A stretch of 51,163 nucleotides of DNA from JAAFIP01 sp031431335 (GCA_031431335.1 JANPDG010000127.1:1-51163); one strand, 5' to 3'; counted from the first letter of the stretch, positions 7,675 to 16,087 are shown. Translations and numbers: made by a program. Notes: generated by a model not told the origin, from the sequence alone.

Positions 7675-8976
7675 ATGAATAAATTTCGTCGCGGGGTATT
7701 GAAATGCTTGGGAGGTGCAGCCATATCGGGTAGCCTGGTGCATGCCATAGAGACTATGGCGCAAACGGCCAGCACCTCAAGTGCCGCGATTAAGGTCGCC
7801 ATGATTGAAGGGCTGAGCGGGCCATTTGGAAACACGGGTGAGGCGGTGTTTCGCAATCTTATCTGGGCCTGCGAGCGTGTGAATGCGCGAGGCGGTGTGA
7901 AGCTGGCAGGGGGAGCTAAGCGTCTGGAGATCGAGCGTTATGACAGCAAAGGACAAACCGAAGAAGCGCTGTCCAGCTTGCGCTCAGCCATTGATGATGG
8001 TGCTCAAATTATTGTGCAGGGCAATAACTCATCGGTTGCAGCTGCACTGATTGATGCTATCAATAAACATAACGAACGCGAGCCAGCTAGGCGGGTGGTG
8101 TTTTTAAATTATTCAGCGGTTGATCCTATTTTGACGAACGAAAAATGCAGCCCTTGGCATTTTCGGTTCGATGCCCATGCTGACATGCGCATGGCTGCGC
8201 TCATGCAGGTGCTCAAGGACGATAAGGGCGTTAAATCTGCCTATTTGCTAGGACAAGACTATAGTTTTGGACAAGCTGTTTTGCGAGAGGCCAAGCGCCA
8301 GTTGGCTCTGCAGCGCGAAGATATCAGTATCGTGGGTGACGAGCTGCATCCCTTGGGCAGGGTAAAAGACTTTGCGCCTTACGCAGCCAAAATCAAATCC
8401 AGCGGCGCTGGTGTGGTGATCACAGGCAATTTTGGCAATGACCTGACTTTGCTGATCAAGGCCTGCAAAGAGGCCGGTTACGAGGGCAAGTTTTATACCT
8501 TCTACGGCAACGCGCTGGGCGCGCCTGCTGCTATCGGCGAAGCAGGGGTGGGGAAAGTGATTGCGGTTGCCGATTGGCTGCCTAACGTGGCAAGTAAAGA
8601 ATCCGAGGCTTTTTACCAAAGTTTTAAGCAGCGGTTTCCCAAGCCTGTTGATGATTACGTTCATATGCGCATGCAGCTGATGGTCGAGGCATTGGCTAAA
8701 GCGTTAGAAACATCGCAAAAATCAGCGGCTCTTGACATTGCTGCGTTGGCGGGTGCTTTAGAGGGCGCTAATGTGACGTTTGCAGGGCAAAAAGGCGTTA
8801 TGCGCGCCTCAGACCACCAGTTTCAACAGCCTTTGGTGGTGGGGTTGATGGACAAACTGGGCACCCCAGGCGTCAAATTTGATGTGGAAGGCTCGGGATA
8901 TGGCTTTCGCGTGATTAAAACTATTGAGGCTTCACGGGCCGAAATGCCCACCATTTGCAAGATGGTGAAGGTCTAG
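7675..8976 (+). CDS. Branched-chain amino-acid-type ABC transporter substrate-binding protein (LivJ/LivK-like)
   Basis: A 433-residue secreted receptor of the leucine-binding type I fold (peripla_BP_6). The N-terminus MNKFRRGVLKCLGG carries paired arginines in an RRxxLK setting, which suggests Tat export; the hydrophobic stretch then runs to about residue 28. The mature region begins IKVAMIEGLSGPFGNTGEAV, typical of the family, and includes VVITGNFGNDLTLLIKACKEAG. The start ATG 7675 has AGGGAG upstream; an earlier in-frame start at 7615 has neither signal nor ribosome-binding site. No permease genes are nearby. Burkholderiales carry many such orphan receptors for amino acids, amides or aromatic acids, so the ligand is not assignable. 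Confidence 0.9.
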   Translation: MNKFRRGVLKCLGGAAISGSLVHAIETMAQTASTSSAAIKVAMIEGLSGPFGNTGEAVFRNLIWACERVNARGGVKLAGGAKRLEIERYDSKGQTEEALSSLRSAIDDGAQIIVQGNNSSVAAALIDAINKHNEREPARRVVFLNYSAVDPILTNEKCSPWHFRFDAHADMRMAALMQVLKDDKGVKSAYLLGQDYSFGQAVLREAKRQLALQREDISIVGDELHPLGRVKDFAPYAAKIKSSGAGVVITGNFGNDLTLLIKACKEAGYEGKFYTFYGNALGAPAAIGEAGVGKVIAVADWLPNVASKESEAFYQSFKQRFPKPVDDYVHMRMQLMVEALAKALETSQKSAALDIAALAGALEGANVTFAGQKGVMRASDHQFQQPLVVGLMDKLGTPGVKFDVEGSGYGFRVIKTIEASRAEMPTICKMVKV

Positions 8977-9081
8977 TGTTGTGCTAGCTGAGGGTGGTAT
9001 TTCCGGGTTAAAATAGAAGGCTGACCTAAATACAGAGGCCTGCCCCGTGCAAAACACGGGTTAGGTGCTAGTTAAAAAACC

Positions 9082-9168
9082 GCGCGGGTGGCGAAATTGG
9101 TAGACGCACCAGGTTTAGGTCCTGACGGTGGCAACACTGTGGGGGTTCGAGTCCCCCCCCGCGCACCA
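9082..9168 (+). tRNA. tRNA-Leu (anticodon UAG)
   Basis: An 87-base tRNA with the long variable arm of tRNA-Leu. Acceptor arms GCGCGGG (9082-9088) and CCCGCGC (9158-9164) pair fully; A9165 is the discriminator and CCA (9166-9168) is encoded. The D arm has GAAATTGGTAGACGC and the T arm GGTTCGAGTCC. The anticodon loop TTTAGGT places TAG as the anticodon, which reads CUN leucine codons. A possible -10 box TAAAAT lies at 9009-9014. The gene ends 32 bases before tig, so read-through is possible. Confidence 0.97.
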
Positions 9169-9200
9169 CTTCTTTTAGATTTTCCCAAAGAGACTCCATC

Positions 9201-10511
9201 ATGGCCGTAGCCGTTGAAACCCTCGAAAAACTTGAACGCAAGATGACCCTGACCTTGCCTGTTACCGTTATTACCAACGAGGTAGAAACCCGCCTTAAAA
9301 AGCTGGCTCGCCAAGTGAAAATTGACGGTTTCCGCCCAGGCAAAGTGCCCATGAATATCGTGTCGCAGCGATATGGCTATAGCGTGCATTACGAAGTGAT
9401 GAACGACAAAGTAGGCGAAGCATTTTCTGTGGCTGCCAACGAAGCCAAATTGCGTGTCGCAGGCCAGCCCCGCATCACTGAAAAAGAAGGCGCGCCAGAG
9501 GGCGAAGTCAGTTTTGACGCAATTTTCGAAGTGTTTCCTGACGTCAAGCTAGGTGATCTGTCCACTGCAGCCGTAGAAAAGTTGTCTGCTGATGTCACCG
9601 ATGCAGCCATTGACCGCACGATTGAGATTTTGCGCAAACAGCGCCAAACCTTCGCGCAGCGCTCTGTCGACAGTGCTACGGCGGCGGGAGACCGCGTGAC
9701 AGTCGACTTTGTTGGCAAAATCGATGGCGAGCCTTTTGAAGGCGGCAAAGCTGAAGATTTCGCGTTCATCGTGGGCGAAGGACAGATGCTCAAAGAATTT
9801 GACGAGGCTGTGCGCGGTATGAAGTCTGGCGAAAGCAAGACATTCCCTCTGCCGTTCCCAGCTGACTACCATGGCCAAGATGTGGCTGGCAAAACAGCTG
9901 ACTTTTTAGTCACAGTTAAAAAACTTGAAGCCACCCATTTGCCCGAAGTGAACGAGGCGTTTGCCAAGTCGCTGGGTATTGCCGACGCCAGCGTGGCGGG
10001 CTTGCGCGCTGATATCAAAAAAAATCTAGAGCGTGAAGTTAAATTCCGCCTCATGGCCAAAAACAAAACCGCAGCGATGGATGCGCTCGCATCCTCTGCC
10101 GAGCTGGATCTGCCAAAAAGCAGCGTGCAGTCTGAGCTGGAGCGCATGATTGAAAGCGCCCGTGCTGACCTCAAGCAACGCGGTATCAAGGACGCTGACA
10201 AAGCACCTATACCTGATGACGTGTTTCGCCCACAAGCTGAGCGTCGCGTGCGCCTAGGTTTGGTGGTTGCTGAGTTGGTACGTGTCAACAACCTGCAAGC
10301 TACCCAAGCCCAGATCAAGAGCCATGTAGAAGAAATGGCAGCATCCTACGAAAAGCCAGCCGATGTCGTGCGCTGGTACTTTAGCGACAACCGCCGCATG
10401 GCGGAGGTTGAGGCAGTGATTATTGAAAACAACGTGACTGATTTTGTGCTGTCCAAAGCCAAAATCACCGAAAAGCCAGTGTCGTTTGATGAGCTGATGG
10501 GACAGCAATAA
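9201..10511 (+). CDS. tig: Trigger factor, ribosome-associated chaperone / peptidyl-prolyl isomerase
   Basis: A 436-residue trigger factor, the normal family length. The N-terminal ribosome-docking domain has the signature GFRPGKVP (43-50). The FKBP-type isomerase domain follows (about 165-245, from AGDRVTVDFVGKIDGEPFEG to KSGESKTFPLPFP). The C-terminal cradle runs to MGQQ. It binds at the ribosome exit tunnel near L23 and shields new chains. AAAGAGA precedes the ATG. It is followed by clpP, the ordinary proteobacterial order. Confidence 0.98.
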   Translation: MAVAVETLEKLERKMTLTLPVTVITNEVETRLKKLARQVKIDGFRPGKVPMNIVSQRYGYSVHYEVMNDKVGEAFSVAANEAKLRVAGQPRITEKEGAPEGEVSFDAIFEVFPDVKLGDLSTAAVEKLSADVTDAAIDRTIEILRKQRQTFAQRSVDSATAAGDRVTVDFVGKIDGEPFEGGKAEDFAFIVGEGQMLKEFDEAVRGMKSGESKTFPLPFPADYHGQDVAGKTADFLVTVKKLEATHLPEVNEAFAKSLGIADASVAGLRADIKKNLEREVKFRLMAKNKTAAMDALASSAELDLPKSSVQSELERMIESARADLKQRGIKDADKAPIPDDVFRPQAERRVRLGLVVAELVRVNNLQATQAQIKSHVEEMAASYEKPADVVRWYFSDNRRMAEVEAVIIENNVTDFVLSKAKITEKPVSFDELMGQQ

Positions 10512-10581
10512 TCTGTCTTGTGGGTGCTGAGTCGTCGTAAATAGACCATTTGCCGTATCCGCAATCAACAATCTTCATAAC

Positions 10582-10610
10582 AGGGCTTGCATCGACCGAT
10601 GCAAGCCCTA
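10582..10610 (+). terminator. Strong hairpin between tig and clpP
   Basis: A perfect 13-base-pair inverted repeat: AGGGCTTGCATCG at 10582-10594 and its complement at 10597-10609. ATCTATTTG follows, which is T-rich but not a full T-run. It may terminate or attenuate tig transcription, leaving clpP with its own promoter in the roughly 95 bases that remain. Confidence 0.6.
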
Positions 10611-10705
10611 TCTATTTGTGAACGGACTTCTAGCGCAGCAGGCCTGCAGCCTGCCAAGCGGTCGTCCTAAAACTGGTTACAGTAGAACCTTACAGGAGTA
10701 ATTTG

Positions 10706-11341
10706 ATGAGCCGTTTTGATACTTTCGCAGACAAGACATTTGAACCCGCGCAAGCCTTGGGCATGGTGCCTATGGTGATTGAGCAGTCAGGCCGTGGTGA
10801 GCGCGCGTATGACATTTACTCGCGCTTGCTCAAAGAGCGCATCATTTTCATGGTGGGCCCTGTTGAAGACTACATGGCCAATTTGGTCGTAGCGCAATTG
10901 CTCTTTTTAGAGAGCGAAAACCCTGACAAAGATATTTATCTGTACATCAACTCTCCTGGCGGTTCCGTCAGTGCGGGCTTGGCTATTTTTGACACCATGA
11001 ATTTCATCAAGCCCGATGTATCGACTTTGTGCACTGGCATGGCCGCTAGCATGGGCTCATTTTTGTTGGCGGCTGGCGCCAAGGGCAAACGTATTGCGCT
11101 GCCTAACGCCAGCATCATGATGCATCAGCCTTCAGGCGGCGCACGTGGCATGGCCAGCGATATTGAAATTTCGGCCCGCGAGATTTTAAAAACTCGCGAA
11201 CAGTTGAATAAAATTTATGCAGAGCGCACTGGACAGACACTAGAAAAAGTAGCTCGCGATGTAGAGCGTGACTTCTGGATGTCTGCAGATGAGTCTAAGG
11301 AATACGGTTTGGTCGATCAAGTGATCGCCAAACGGCCTTAA
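10706..11341 (+). CDS. clpP: ATP-dependent Clp protease proteolytic subunit
   Basis: A 211-residue serine peptidase of the S14 family. The catalytic triad is visible: S115 in GMAASMGS, H140 in IMMHQPSGG and D189 in VERDFWMS. LYINSPGGSVSAG forms the usual substrate-binding strand. It assembles as a double heptamer and needs an AAA+ partner (ClpX or ClpA) for unfolded-protein entry. The start ATG 10706 has ACAGGAG upstream; a TTG directly before it is not needed. In most Burkholderiales clpX and lon come next. Here neither follows, so the unfoldase must be encoded elsewhere. Confidence 0.98.
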   Translation: MSRFDTFADKTFEPAQALGMVPMVIEQSGRGERAYDIYSRLLKERIIFMVGPVEDYMANLVVAQLLFLESENPDKDIYLYINSPGGSVSAGLAIFDTMNFIKPDVSTLCTGMAASMGSFLLAAGAKGKRIALPNASIMMHQPSGGARGMASDIEISAREILKTREQLNKIYAERTGQTLEKVARDVERDFWMSADESKEYGLVDQVIAKRP

Positions 11342-11421
11342 GTTTTAATTGCGCTGCAGGCGGCATTTTTTTGTGCTTCTTTCAGACCACTCGGGTGCTA
11401 CATTCCTTCACAAAAATGTGA

Positions 11422-11450
11422 TTGCACATGCTCTGCAATATGCGTACATT
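11422..11450 (+). promoter_or_regulatory. Sigma-70-type promoter for a candidate small RNA
   Basis: TTGCAC (11422-11427) and TACATT (11445-11450) are separated by 17 bases. A start point near 11457 would fall at the first hairpin of the RNA candidate that follows. No open reading frame lies directly downstream on this strand. Confidence 0.5.
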
Positions 11451-11456
11451 TAAGTT

Positions 11457-11620
11457 GTCAGAGAAACTCTGGCAACCCTTGGAGGGTAATCTATTACCCT
11501 CTGCTGCGACACTGGACCTAATACCTCCTTTGATCGCGACCCTAGGTGGCATGCAGCCTTGCTGAGCCGCCAAGCCCGCAAGGTGTATTCATCAGACTTC
11601 TTTGCGGGCTTTCTTATTTT
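11457..11620 (+). ncRNA. Candidate structured small RNA downstream of clpP
   Basis: About 165 bases that code for nothing obvious but show promoter, hairpins and terminator in order. Hairpin 1 is 11454-11476 (GTTGTCAGAG pairing with CTCTGGCAAC around AAA). Hairpin 2 is 11482-11501 (GAGGGTAA pairing perfectly with TTACCCTC). A single-stranded-looking stretch holds ACCTCCTTTGATC (11523-11535), which matches the anti-Shine-Dalgarno end of 16S rRNA. An intrinsic terminator then closes it. It does not resemble 6S RNA, tmRNA, SRP RNA or RNase P RNA. A trans-acting sRNA that binds ribosome-binding sites is a reasonable guess, unproven. Confidence 0.5.
11572..11620 (+). terminator. Intrinsic terminator of the candidate small RNA
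   Basis: AAGCCCGCAA (11572-11581) pairs with TTGCGGGCTT (11603-11612) around a loop of about 21 bases, followed by TCTTATTTT. The reverse reading lies just downstream of the minus-strand hydrolase gene, so it could act for that transcript as well. Confidence 0.75.
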
Positions 11621-11630
11621 CGGGCCTGAT

Positions 11631-12557
11631 TTAGGCCGCTAAAAACTCTTCAATCAAACTTGCCAGCACTTGCGGCTGATCGTGGTGCATCATGTGGCCG
11701 GCATCATGGAGCTTTTCTACGCGCACATGGGGCACCGCTTGGAGCCTCTCGTGGTATTGCTCCAATGTGAAGCTGCCTTTGTACCATCCTGTCAATGAGT
11801 CATCAGTGGCCTCGATGGCCAGAGTAGGCGCGCTAATGCGGGCGTAGCAGGCCAGCACTTCTTCTACGCGGTACAGCTGCGCATTCGTGATCTTGTGCGC
11901 TGCGTCTCCCAAAATATGCCATTGACCCAGAGCGTTGGGCGTAGCCCAGTGCTGCGCCAGCCAGACGGCTTTGTCGGTTGACAAGCGCGGGTTGGTTTTC
12001 ATCAGCCTGCGGGCGACACCGTTTGCATCGGTATAAGGGCGCAACGCCAGCTCACCGCGTTGATGGGCTTTGAGTTCGTCCATCCATTTGGCATAGCGTC
12101 CGGGCGCTTGCGCAGGCTTTGTGGCAGGCATGCCAAAGCCTTCTAGATTGACCAGGCGGCGAATGCGCTCGGGGCGCACGCCTGCATACAGCATGACCAC
12201 ATTGCCACCCATGCTGTGGCCTAGCAAGTCCACAGCTTGCCCGGGAGCATAGTGGTCAAGCAAAAAATCTAAATCGGCCATGTAGTCCGGAAACCAAAAG
12301 TTGTCGGCAGCAGGCCCAGTCGTGCGGCCATAACCTCGCCAGTCGGGGGCTATTACATAGCGGTCTTGCTTCAAAGCATCGACCACAAACTGAAACGATG
12401 CACCCACGTCCATCCAGCCGTGCACCATGACCAGCGGCGGTTGTCCTTGGGTAGGCTTACCCCACGTGTGTACATGGTAGCTGTGGGTGCGAATAGGGAC
12501 AAACTCGCTGTGCGCAGGCCGCACAACTTGGTATTCTTCTGAGGTAGTAGCATGCAT
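11631..12557 (-). CDS. Alpha/beta hydrolase fold protein
   Basis: A 308-residue soluble hydrolase. Seen: VMVHGWMD (oxyanion region, 43-50), DWRGYGRT, the nucleophile elbow GHSMGG (S115) and a C-terminal histidine in HDAGHMMHHD (H288). D/E partners lie in the IEATDDSLTG region. This is the epoxide-hydrolase/haloperoxidase-like branch with a serine nucleophile, so an esterase or C-C hydrolase function is likelier than epoxide hydrolysis. It is divergent from the acyl-CoA ligase gene at 12636, with a 78-base shared promoter gap. The substrate is unknown. Confidence 0.88.
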   Translation of the reverse strand: MHATTSEEYQVVRPAHSEFVPIRTHSYHVHTWGKPTQGQPPLVMVHGWMDVGASFQFVVDALKQDRYVIAPDWRGYGRTTGPAADNFWFPDYMADLDFLLDHYAPGQAVDLLGHSMGGNVVMLYAGVRPERIRRLVNLEGFGMPATKPAQAPGRYAKWMDELKAHQRGELALRPYTDANGVARRLMKTNPRLSTDKAVWLAQHWATPNALGQWHILGDAAHKITNAQLYRVEEVLACYARISAPTLAIEATDDSLTGWYKGSFTLEQYHERLQAVPHVRVEKLHDAGHMMHHDQPQVLASLIEEFLAA

Positions 12558-12635
12558 ACTGCTAATGATACGTGTGAATGCAGCGGAGTTGCGTCACCTA
12601 ACTGACGCAGCATCATCGCCATCCCCATACACCCT

Positions 12636-14372
12636 ATGTCCACTGACCATTACCACCGCATTTACTCTGAATTTACCTGGCAGGTGCCGAAGTTTTTTAA
12701 CATGGCCCAGGTGTGTTGTCGCCGCTGGGCCGCTGGCAGCGATGCCTCGCGCAGGGTTGCAGTGCGCGCACATCTGCCTGCGGCCACCCGCTCGCAAGAC
12801 TGTCCCACGCTCAGTTATGCCCAGTTATTCGCCCAGGCCAACCAGCTCAGCCATGTGCTCACACGCTTAGGTGTGAAGCGAGGTGATTGCGTGGCGATTG
12901 TGATGCCGCAGCGCTTTGAAACAGCAGTGGCGTATATGGCCGTGCTGCAAATGGGGGCCATCGCTATGCCGTTGTCGATGCTGTTTGGGCCGGAGGCGCT
13001 GGCCTACCGCTTGCAAGACTCGGCGGCTGTGGTAGCTATTTGCGACGAAAGTAGCATCATCAATATGTGCGCGGTACGCAAAGACTGCGCAGCCTTGCGA
13101 ACGGTGGTGGGTGTGGGCGATGCGGTAGACCGCAGCGAAGTGGACTACGCCTTTGAGTGCGCTTTAATGCCACAGGCATTTGAACCCATCGTCACCAAAG
13201 CAGACGAGGGCGCGGTGCTGATCTACACCAGCGGAACTACAGGCCCGCCCAAAGGTGCGCTCATACCCCACCGCGCGTTAATTGGTAATTTGACTGGCTT
13301 TGTGGCCAGCCAAAATTGGTTTGGTTTTGATGCGGGCAGTAATGCGTCTTCCAATGCGGTGTTTTGGAGCCCAGCAGACTGGGCGTGGACGGGCGGGCTG
13401 ATGGATGCCTTGCTGCCCACGCTGTACTTTGGCCGTGAAATCGTTGCCTTCAATGGTCGCTTTTCACCTGATGCGGCATTTGGTATTTTGCAAACCCACC
13501 AAGTCACGCACACTTTCTTATTTCCAACCGCACTCAAAGCCATGATGAAGGCGTATCCCCACCCGCGCCAGCAGTTCAAGCTGCAATTAGATGCTTGCAT
13601 GAGCGCTGGCGAGGCGGTGGGCGACGCTGTGTTTGCCTACTGCCAACAAGAGCTGGGCGTGACGGTGAACGAGATGTTTGGCCAAACTGAGATCAACTAT
13701 ATCGTGGGCAACTGCGCGCAGCTGTGGCCCGCCAAACCTAACAGCATGGGCCGTGCGTATCCGGGCCACCGTGTGGCTGTGATTGACGATGCAGGCAACG
13801 AATGCCCTGTTGGTGCCGTGGGCGATGTAGCGGTACACCGAACCGATATGCATGGACACCCAGACCCTGTGTTTTTTTTGGGCTACTGGAAAAACGAGGC
13901 CGCCACGGCCAAAAAATTCACCGGCCAATGGTGCCGCACCGGCGACTTGGCCACACAAGATGCGGACGGCTACCTGTGGTATCAAGGCCGCAGCGACGAC
14001 GTTTTTAAGGCAGCAGGCTACCGTATCGGGCCGAGCGAGGTGGAAAATTGCTTGGTTAAGCATCCCAGTGTGGCTAACGCTGCGGTGGTGCCTAAGCCTG
14101 ATGCGCAGCGCGGTGCCAGCGTCAAGGCGTACATCGTATTAACTCCTGATTTAATAGCAAAAAGATCAATGATCACGTCGGAAAAATCCCTAAATAGCTA
14201 CGATAAAAAGCTTATCGACAGTATTCAATCTCATGTCAAAGGCCAACTCGCTCCCTACGAATATCCGAAAGAAATTGAGTTTATCGACGCTTTGCCAATG
14301 ACCACCACAGGCAAGATTCAGCGCCGTGTGCTGCGCTTACAAGAGGAGGCTAGGGCAAGCACTGCTCAATAG
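12636..14372 (+). CDS. Acyl-CoA synthetase (AMP-forming, medium-chain/acetate-CoA ligase-like) with repeat-derived insertion
   Basis: A 578-residue ANL-superfamily ligase that activates a carboxylic acid to acyl-AMP and then acyl-CoA. Seen: P-loop IYTSGTTGPPKGALIPH (about 196-212), SPADWAWTGG, NEMFGQTEIN, TGDLATQDADGYLWYQGRSDDVFKAAGY split over the hinge, and C-terminal PMTTTGKIQRRVLR with the catalytic lysine. The order matches ACSM-type ligases. Between YIVLTP and the IQSHVKGQLAPYEYP segment lie about 25 residues where relatives, from memory, have about 11. The extra piece matches a degenerate dispersed repeat (14150-14192) read in frame. It sits on a surface loop of the mobile C-terminal domain, so activity may survive. 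The hydrolase gene is divergent. Confidence 0.92.
   Translation: MSTDHYHRIYSEFTWQVPKFFNMAQVCCRRWAAGSDASRRVAVRAHLPAATRSQDCPTLSYAQLFAQANQLSHVLTRLGVKRGDCVAIVMPQRFETAVAYMAVLQMGAIAMPLSMLFGPEALAYRLQDSAAVVAICDESSIINMCAVRKDCAALRTVVGVGDAVDRSEVDYAFECALMPQAFEPIVTKADEGAVLIYTSGTTGPPKGALIPHRALIGNLTGFVASQNWFGFDAGSNASSNAVFWSPADWAWTGGLMDALLPTLYFGREIVAFNGRFSPDAAFGILQTHQVTHTFLFPTALKAMMKAYPHPRQQFKLQLDACMSAGEAVGDAVFAYCQQELGVTVNEMFGQTEINYIVGNCAQLWPAKPNSMGRAYPGHRVAVIDDAGNECPVGAVGDVAVHRTDMHGHPDPVFFLGYWKNEAATAKKFTGQWCRTGDLATQDADGYLWYQGRSDDVFKAAGYRIGPSEVENCLVKHPSVANAAVVPKPDAQRGASVKAYIVLTPDLIAKRSMITSEKSLNSYDKKLIDSIQSHVKGQLAPYEYPKEIEFIDALPMTTTGKIQRRVLRLQEEARASTAQ
14150..14192 (+). repeat. Dispersed ISTSE-type repeat, copy 2 (inside acyl-CoA ligase gene)
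   Basis: TTAATAGC and CACGTCGGAAAAAT match the other copies exactly and with the same spacing (16 bases); the middle is diverged. It is in sense orientation and in frame, and encodes LIAKRSMITSEKSL in the same phase as the MltB and Pcm copies. This is the most degenerate of the nine copies. Confidence 0.65.
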
Positions 14373-14472
14373 GATTCTTTGCGCAGCCAACCATTTTTTG
14401 CCATGTCATTGCGCTGCAACAATTTGTAGCAATACTTGCTTTGAACGGCATACAAGTCGAACTGGGAAGCAA

Positions 14473-15141
14473 ATGATGAGCATGGTATTGAGAAAAACAG
14501 AGTTGGGTCAATCAGAAATACGAACCAAAGCGCAGGCACTGGGCATGTCTGAGCGGCGTGCGCTGATTTTGATGGACGGGGCGCGCGACTTGGCTCAGGT
14601 GGAGGCGATCATTGGCGCCTCTATTGAAGGCATCGCCAAAAGGTTGTTGCATTTAGGGCTTGTGTCGGCGACCCAAGATACCAAGGGGCGCTCCAGAACT
14701 CCCAGCTCGGTGGAGTTTAGAGACTCTATGGTGGGCAAAACTCCCGCAACCAATTTTGAATCCTTCGATCGCTACTTGCCTACCCACAGCACCGTGTGGC
14801 AACAAGGCTCGTATGAAAAAGCGGCAAATTCAGGGCTGAGCGTCTCAACCCAATCGTCATTGAACTCAGCGTTTGCACCTATCGCAAAAACAGCAGCAGC
14901 CCAGCCTTCAGCATTGAGTCCGCGCGGCGTGTTATTGGGCAAAATGTATTTGGCAGATTTGATAGAACGCATGATGGGCAAAGATGACTTTTACCTGCGC
15001 GGCAAAATCCAACAGGTGCGTAGCGAGGAGCAATTACTCAATATTTGCGAAGAAGTGATGGAGCTGATCAAGGGCCTGACTACACCCGACATGCTGGAAT
15101 CGATCGAGCGACGTTTTATGGAATGCATTCATAAAAAGTGA
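14473..15141 (+). CDS. Uncharacterised protein, N-terminal winged-helix-like domain (paralog A)
   Basis: About 222 residues from ATG 14473 (ATG 14476 and 14482 are alternatives; GGGAAG lies upstream). I do not recognise an assigned family. The N-terminal 60 residues (LRKTELGQSEIRTKAQALGMSERRALILMDGARDL...) look like a small helical, winged-helix-like domain common in Burkholderiales proteins of unknown role. A low-complexity Ser/Thr/Ala linker follows (about 65-150). The C-terminal 75 residues are helical and start SPRGVLLGKMYL. Both ends align with the next gene's product, so the two are a tandem duplication. There is no signal peptide or membrane segment. A regulatory adaptor role is speculation. 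Confidence 0.75.
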   Translation: MMSMVLRKTELGQSEIRTKAQALGMSERRALILMDGARDLAQVEAIIGASIEGIAKRLLHLGLVSATQDTKGRSRTPSSVEFRDSMVGKTPATNFESFDRYLPTHSTVWQQGSYEKAANSGLSVSTQSSLNSAFAPIAKTAAAQPSALSPRGVLLGKMYLADLIERMMGKDDFYLRGKIQQVRSEEQLLNICEEVMELIKGLTTPDMLESIERRFMECIHKK

Positions 15142-15223
15142 ATTTTTGGCAATTATTTTTCGCAATGCAAAAATAATCGGTTGTTTACCTCGAATCATAC
15201 GGATGATTGTCTAAAATCAAGAT

Positions 15224-16000
15224 GTGATATTTAACACAGCAAACGACACCATTTTTGTCAAAACTCTCGAAGGCAAAGCACAGCTTAACCAGCGCAGCTT
15301 GGCTTTGTCGATGCTTCAGCGCCGGGTGTTGATACTGTCGGATGGAAGTCGATCTGTAGCGGTGTTGGCGGCTATGCTCAATACGTCTGTGGAGCCGATT
15401 CTTCAAACGCTGGTGGAGCTCAATTTGCTGGTAGCGCAATCTGGCATGGGCAAACTTAGCTCCGTAGTGCCTAGCAAAGCATCACCCGAGCCATCGCGGC
15501 AGGCTAAAGTTGAACCCAAGGCTATATTTACGGCACCCTCCCAGTCCGTAGTGCTGATACAACCAGAGTTTGGTGTGGAAGAGCCCGACCCTGCGAACGA
15601 CATGGCTGCAGACGAGCTGGCGCAAGATTTTTCTGAAGAACTCACGCTCGACGGCAGCAGTGGGTTTGAGCGAGAAATATCTGGTTTTTCGCAGGCCGCT
15701 ACCGGCACACACAGAACCAATGCAAACGACAGCGCACATGGCTCAGACCCCAGTTCTACTTTGCAGCGGGCCATTACTGCACGGGGCATCGCTCTGGGCA
15801 AAGCGTATCTGATCAATATCTCTAGCAAGATGCTGGATGCGCGGGATGCAGGCTTGTTGCGCAACATCACGCAAATCAAAACCGAAGGCGAGCTGTACCA
15901 TTGGTTTGAGCAAATGATTGACACCATCAATTCGCGGCACGGCCCCGGCGCCATCAGCGAAATATTAGACCGATTTGACGAAGAAATTAGCCGGGCCTAG
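15224..16000 (+). CDS. Uncharacterised protein, N-terminal winged-helix-like domain (paralog B)
   Basis: 258 residues from a GTG start at 15224; the overlapping ATG at 15222 is out of frame and stops at once. The N-terminal domain (FVKTLEGKAQLNQRSLALSM... RRVLILSDGSRSV) and the C-terminal helical domain (ARGIALGKAYLINISSKMLDARDAG...) both align with the 14473-15141 product. The central linker is acidic and Pro/Ser-rich with no similarity. Conserved C-terminal landmarks in both are RG..LGK.YL, a basic-hydrophobic helix and a final acidic helix. The 82-base gap between the paralogs is AT-rich. Function unknown; it is cytoplasmic by appearance. The start codon is the least certain part. Confidence 0.75.
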   Translation: MIFNTANDTIFVKTLEGKAQLNQRSLALSMLQRRVLILSDGSRSVAVLAAMLNTSVEPILQTLVELNLLVAQSGMGKLSSVVPSKASPEPSRQAKVEPKAIFTAPSQSVVLIQPEFGVEEPDPANDMAADELAQDFSEELTLDGSSGFEREISGFSQAATGTHRTNANDSAHGSDPSSTLQRAITARGIALGKAYLINISSKMLDARDAGLLRNITQIKTEGELYHWFEQMIDTINSRHGPGAISEILDRFDEEISRA

Positions 16001-16087
16001 AGCGGCTTCGGTGTGACCTAATTGCAAAGTGACTGCCGTGTAACTTTCGCGCCGCAGCGATGGGCGGTTTATCGCTAAACTCTGCTC

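Noticed and set aside
9015..9060. CCCGTG-CAAAA-CACGGG hairpin before the tRNA considered as a terminator
   Set aside because: The stem is only six pairs and no T-run follows; it may instead be part of the tRNA leader, so no firm call was made.
14150..14192. The extra loop in the acyl-CoA ligase considered as an intein or programmed frameshift
   Set aside because: It is only about 14 residues, in frame throughout, without splicing-domain residues; similarity to the repeat explains it better.
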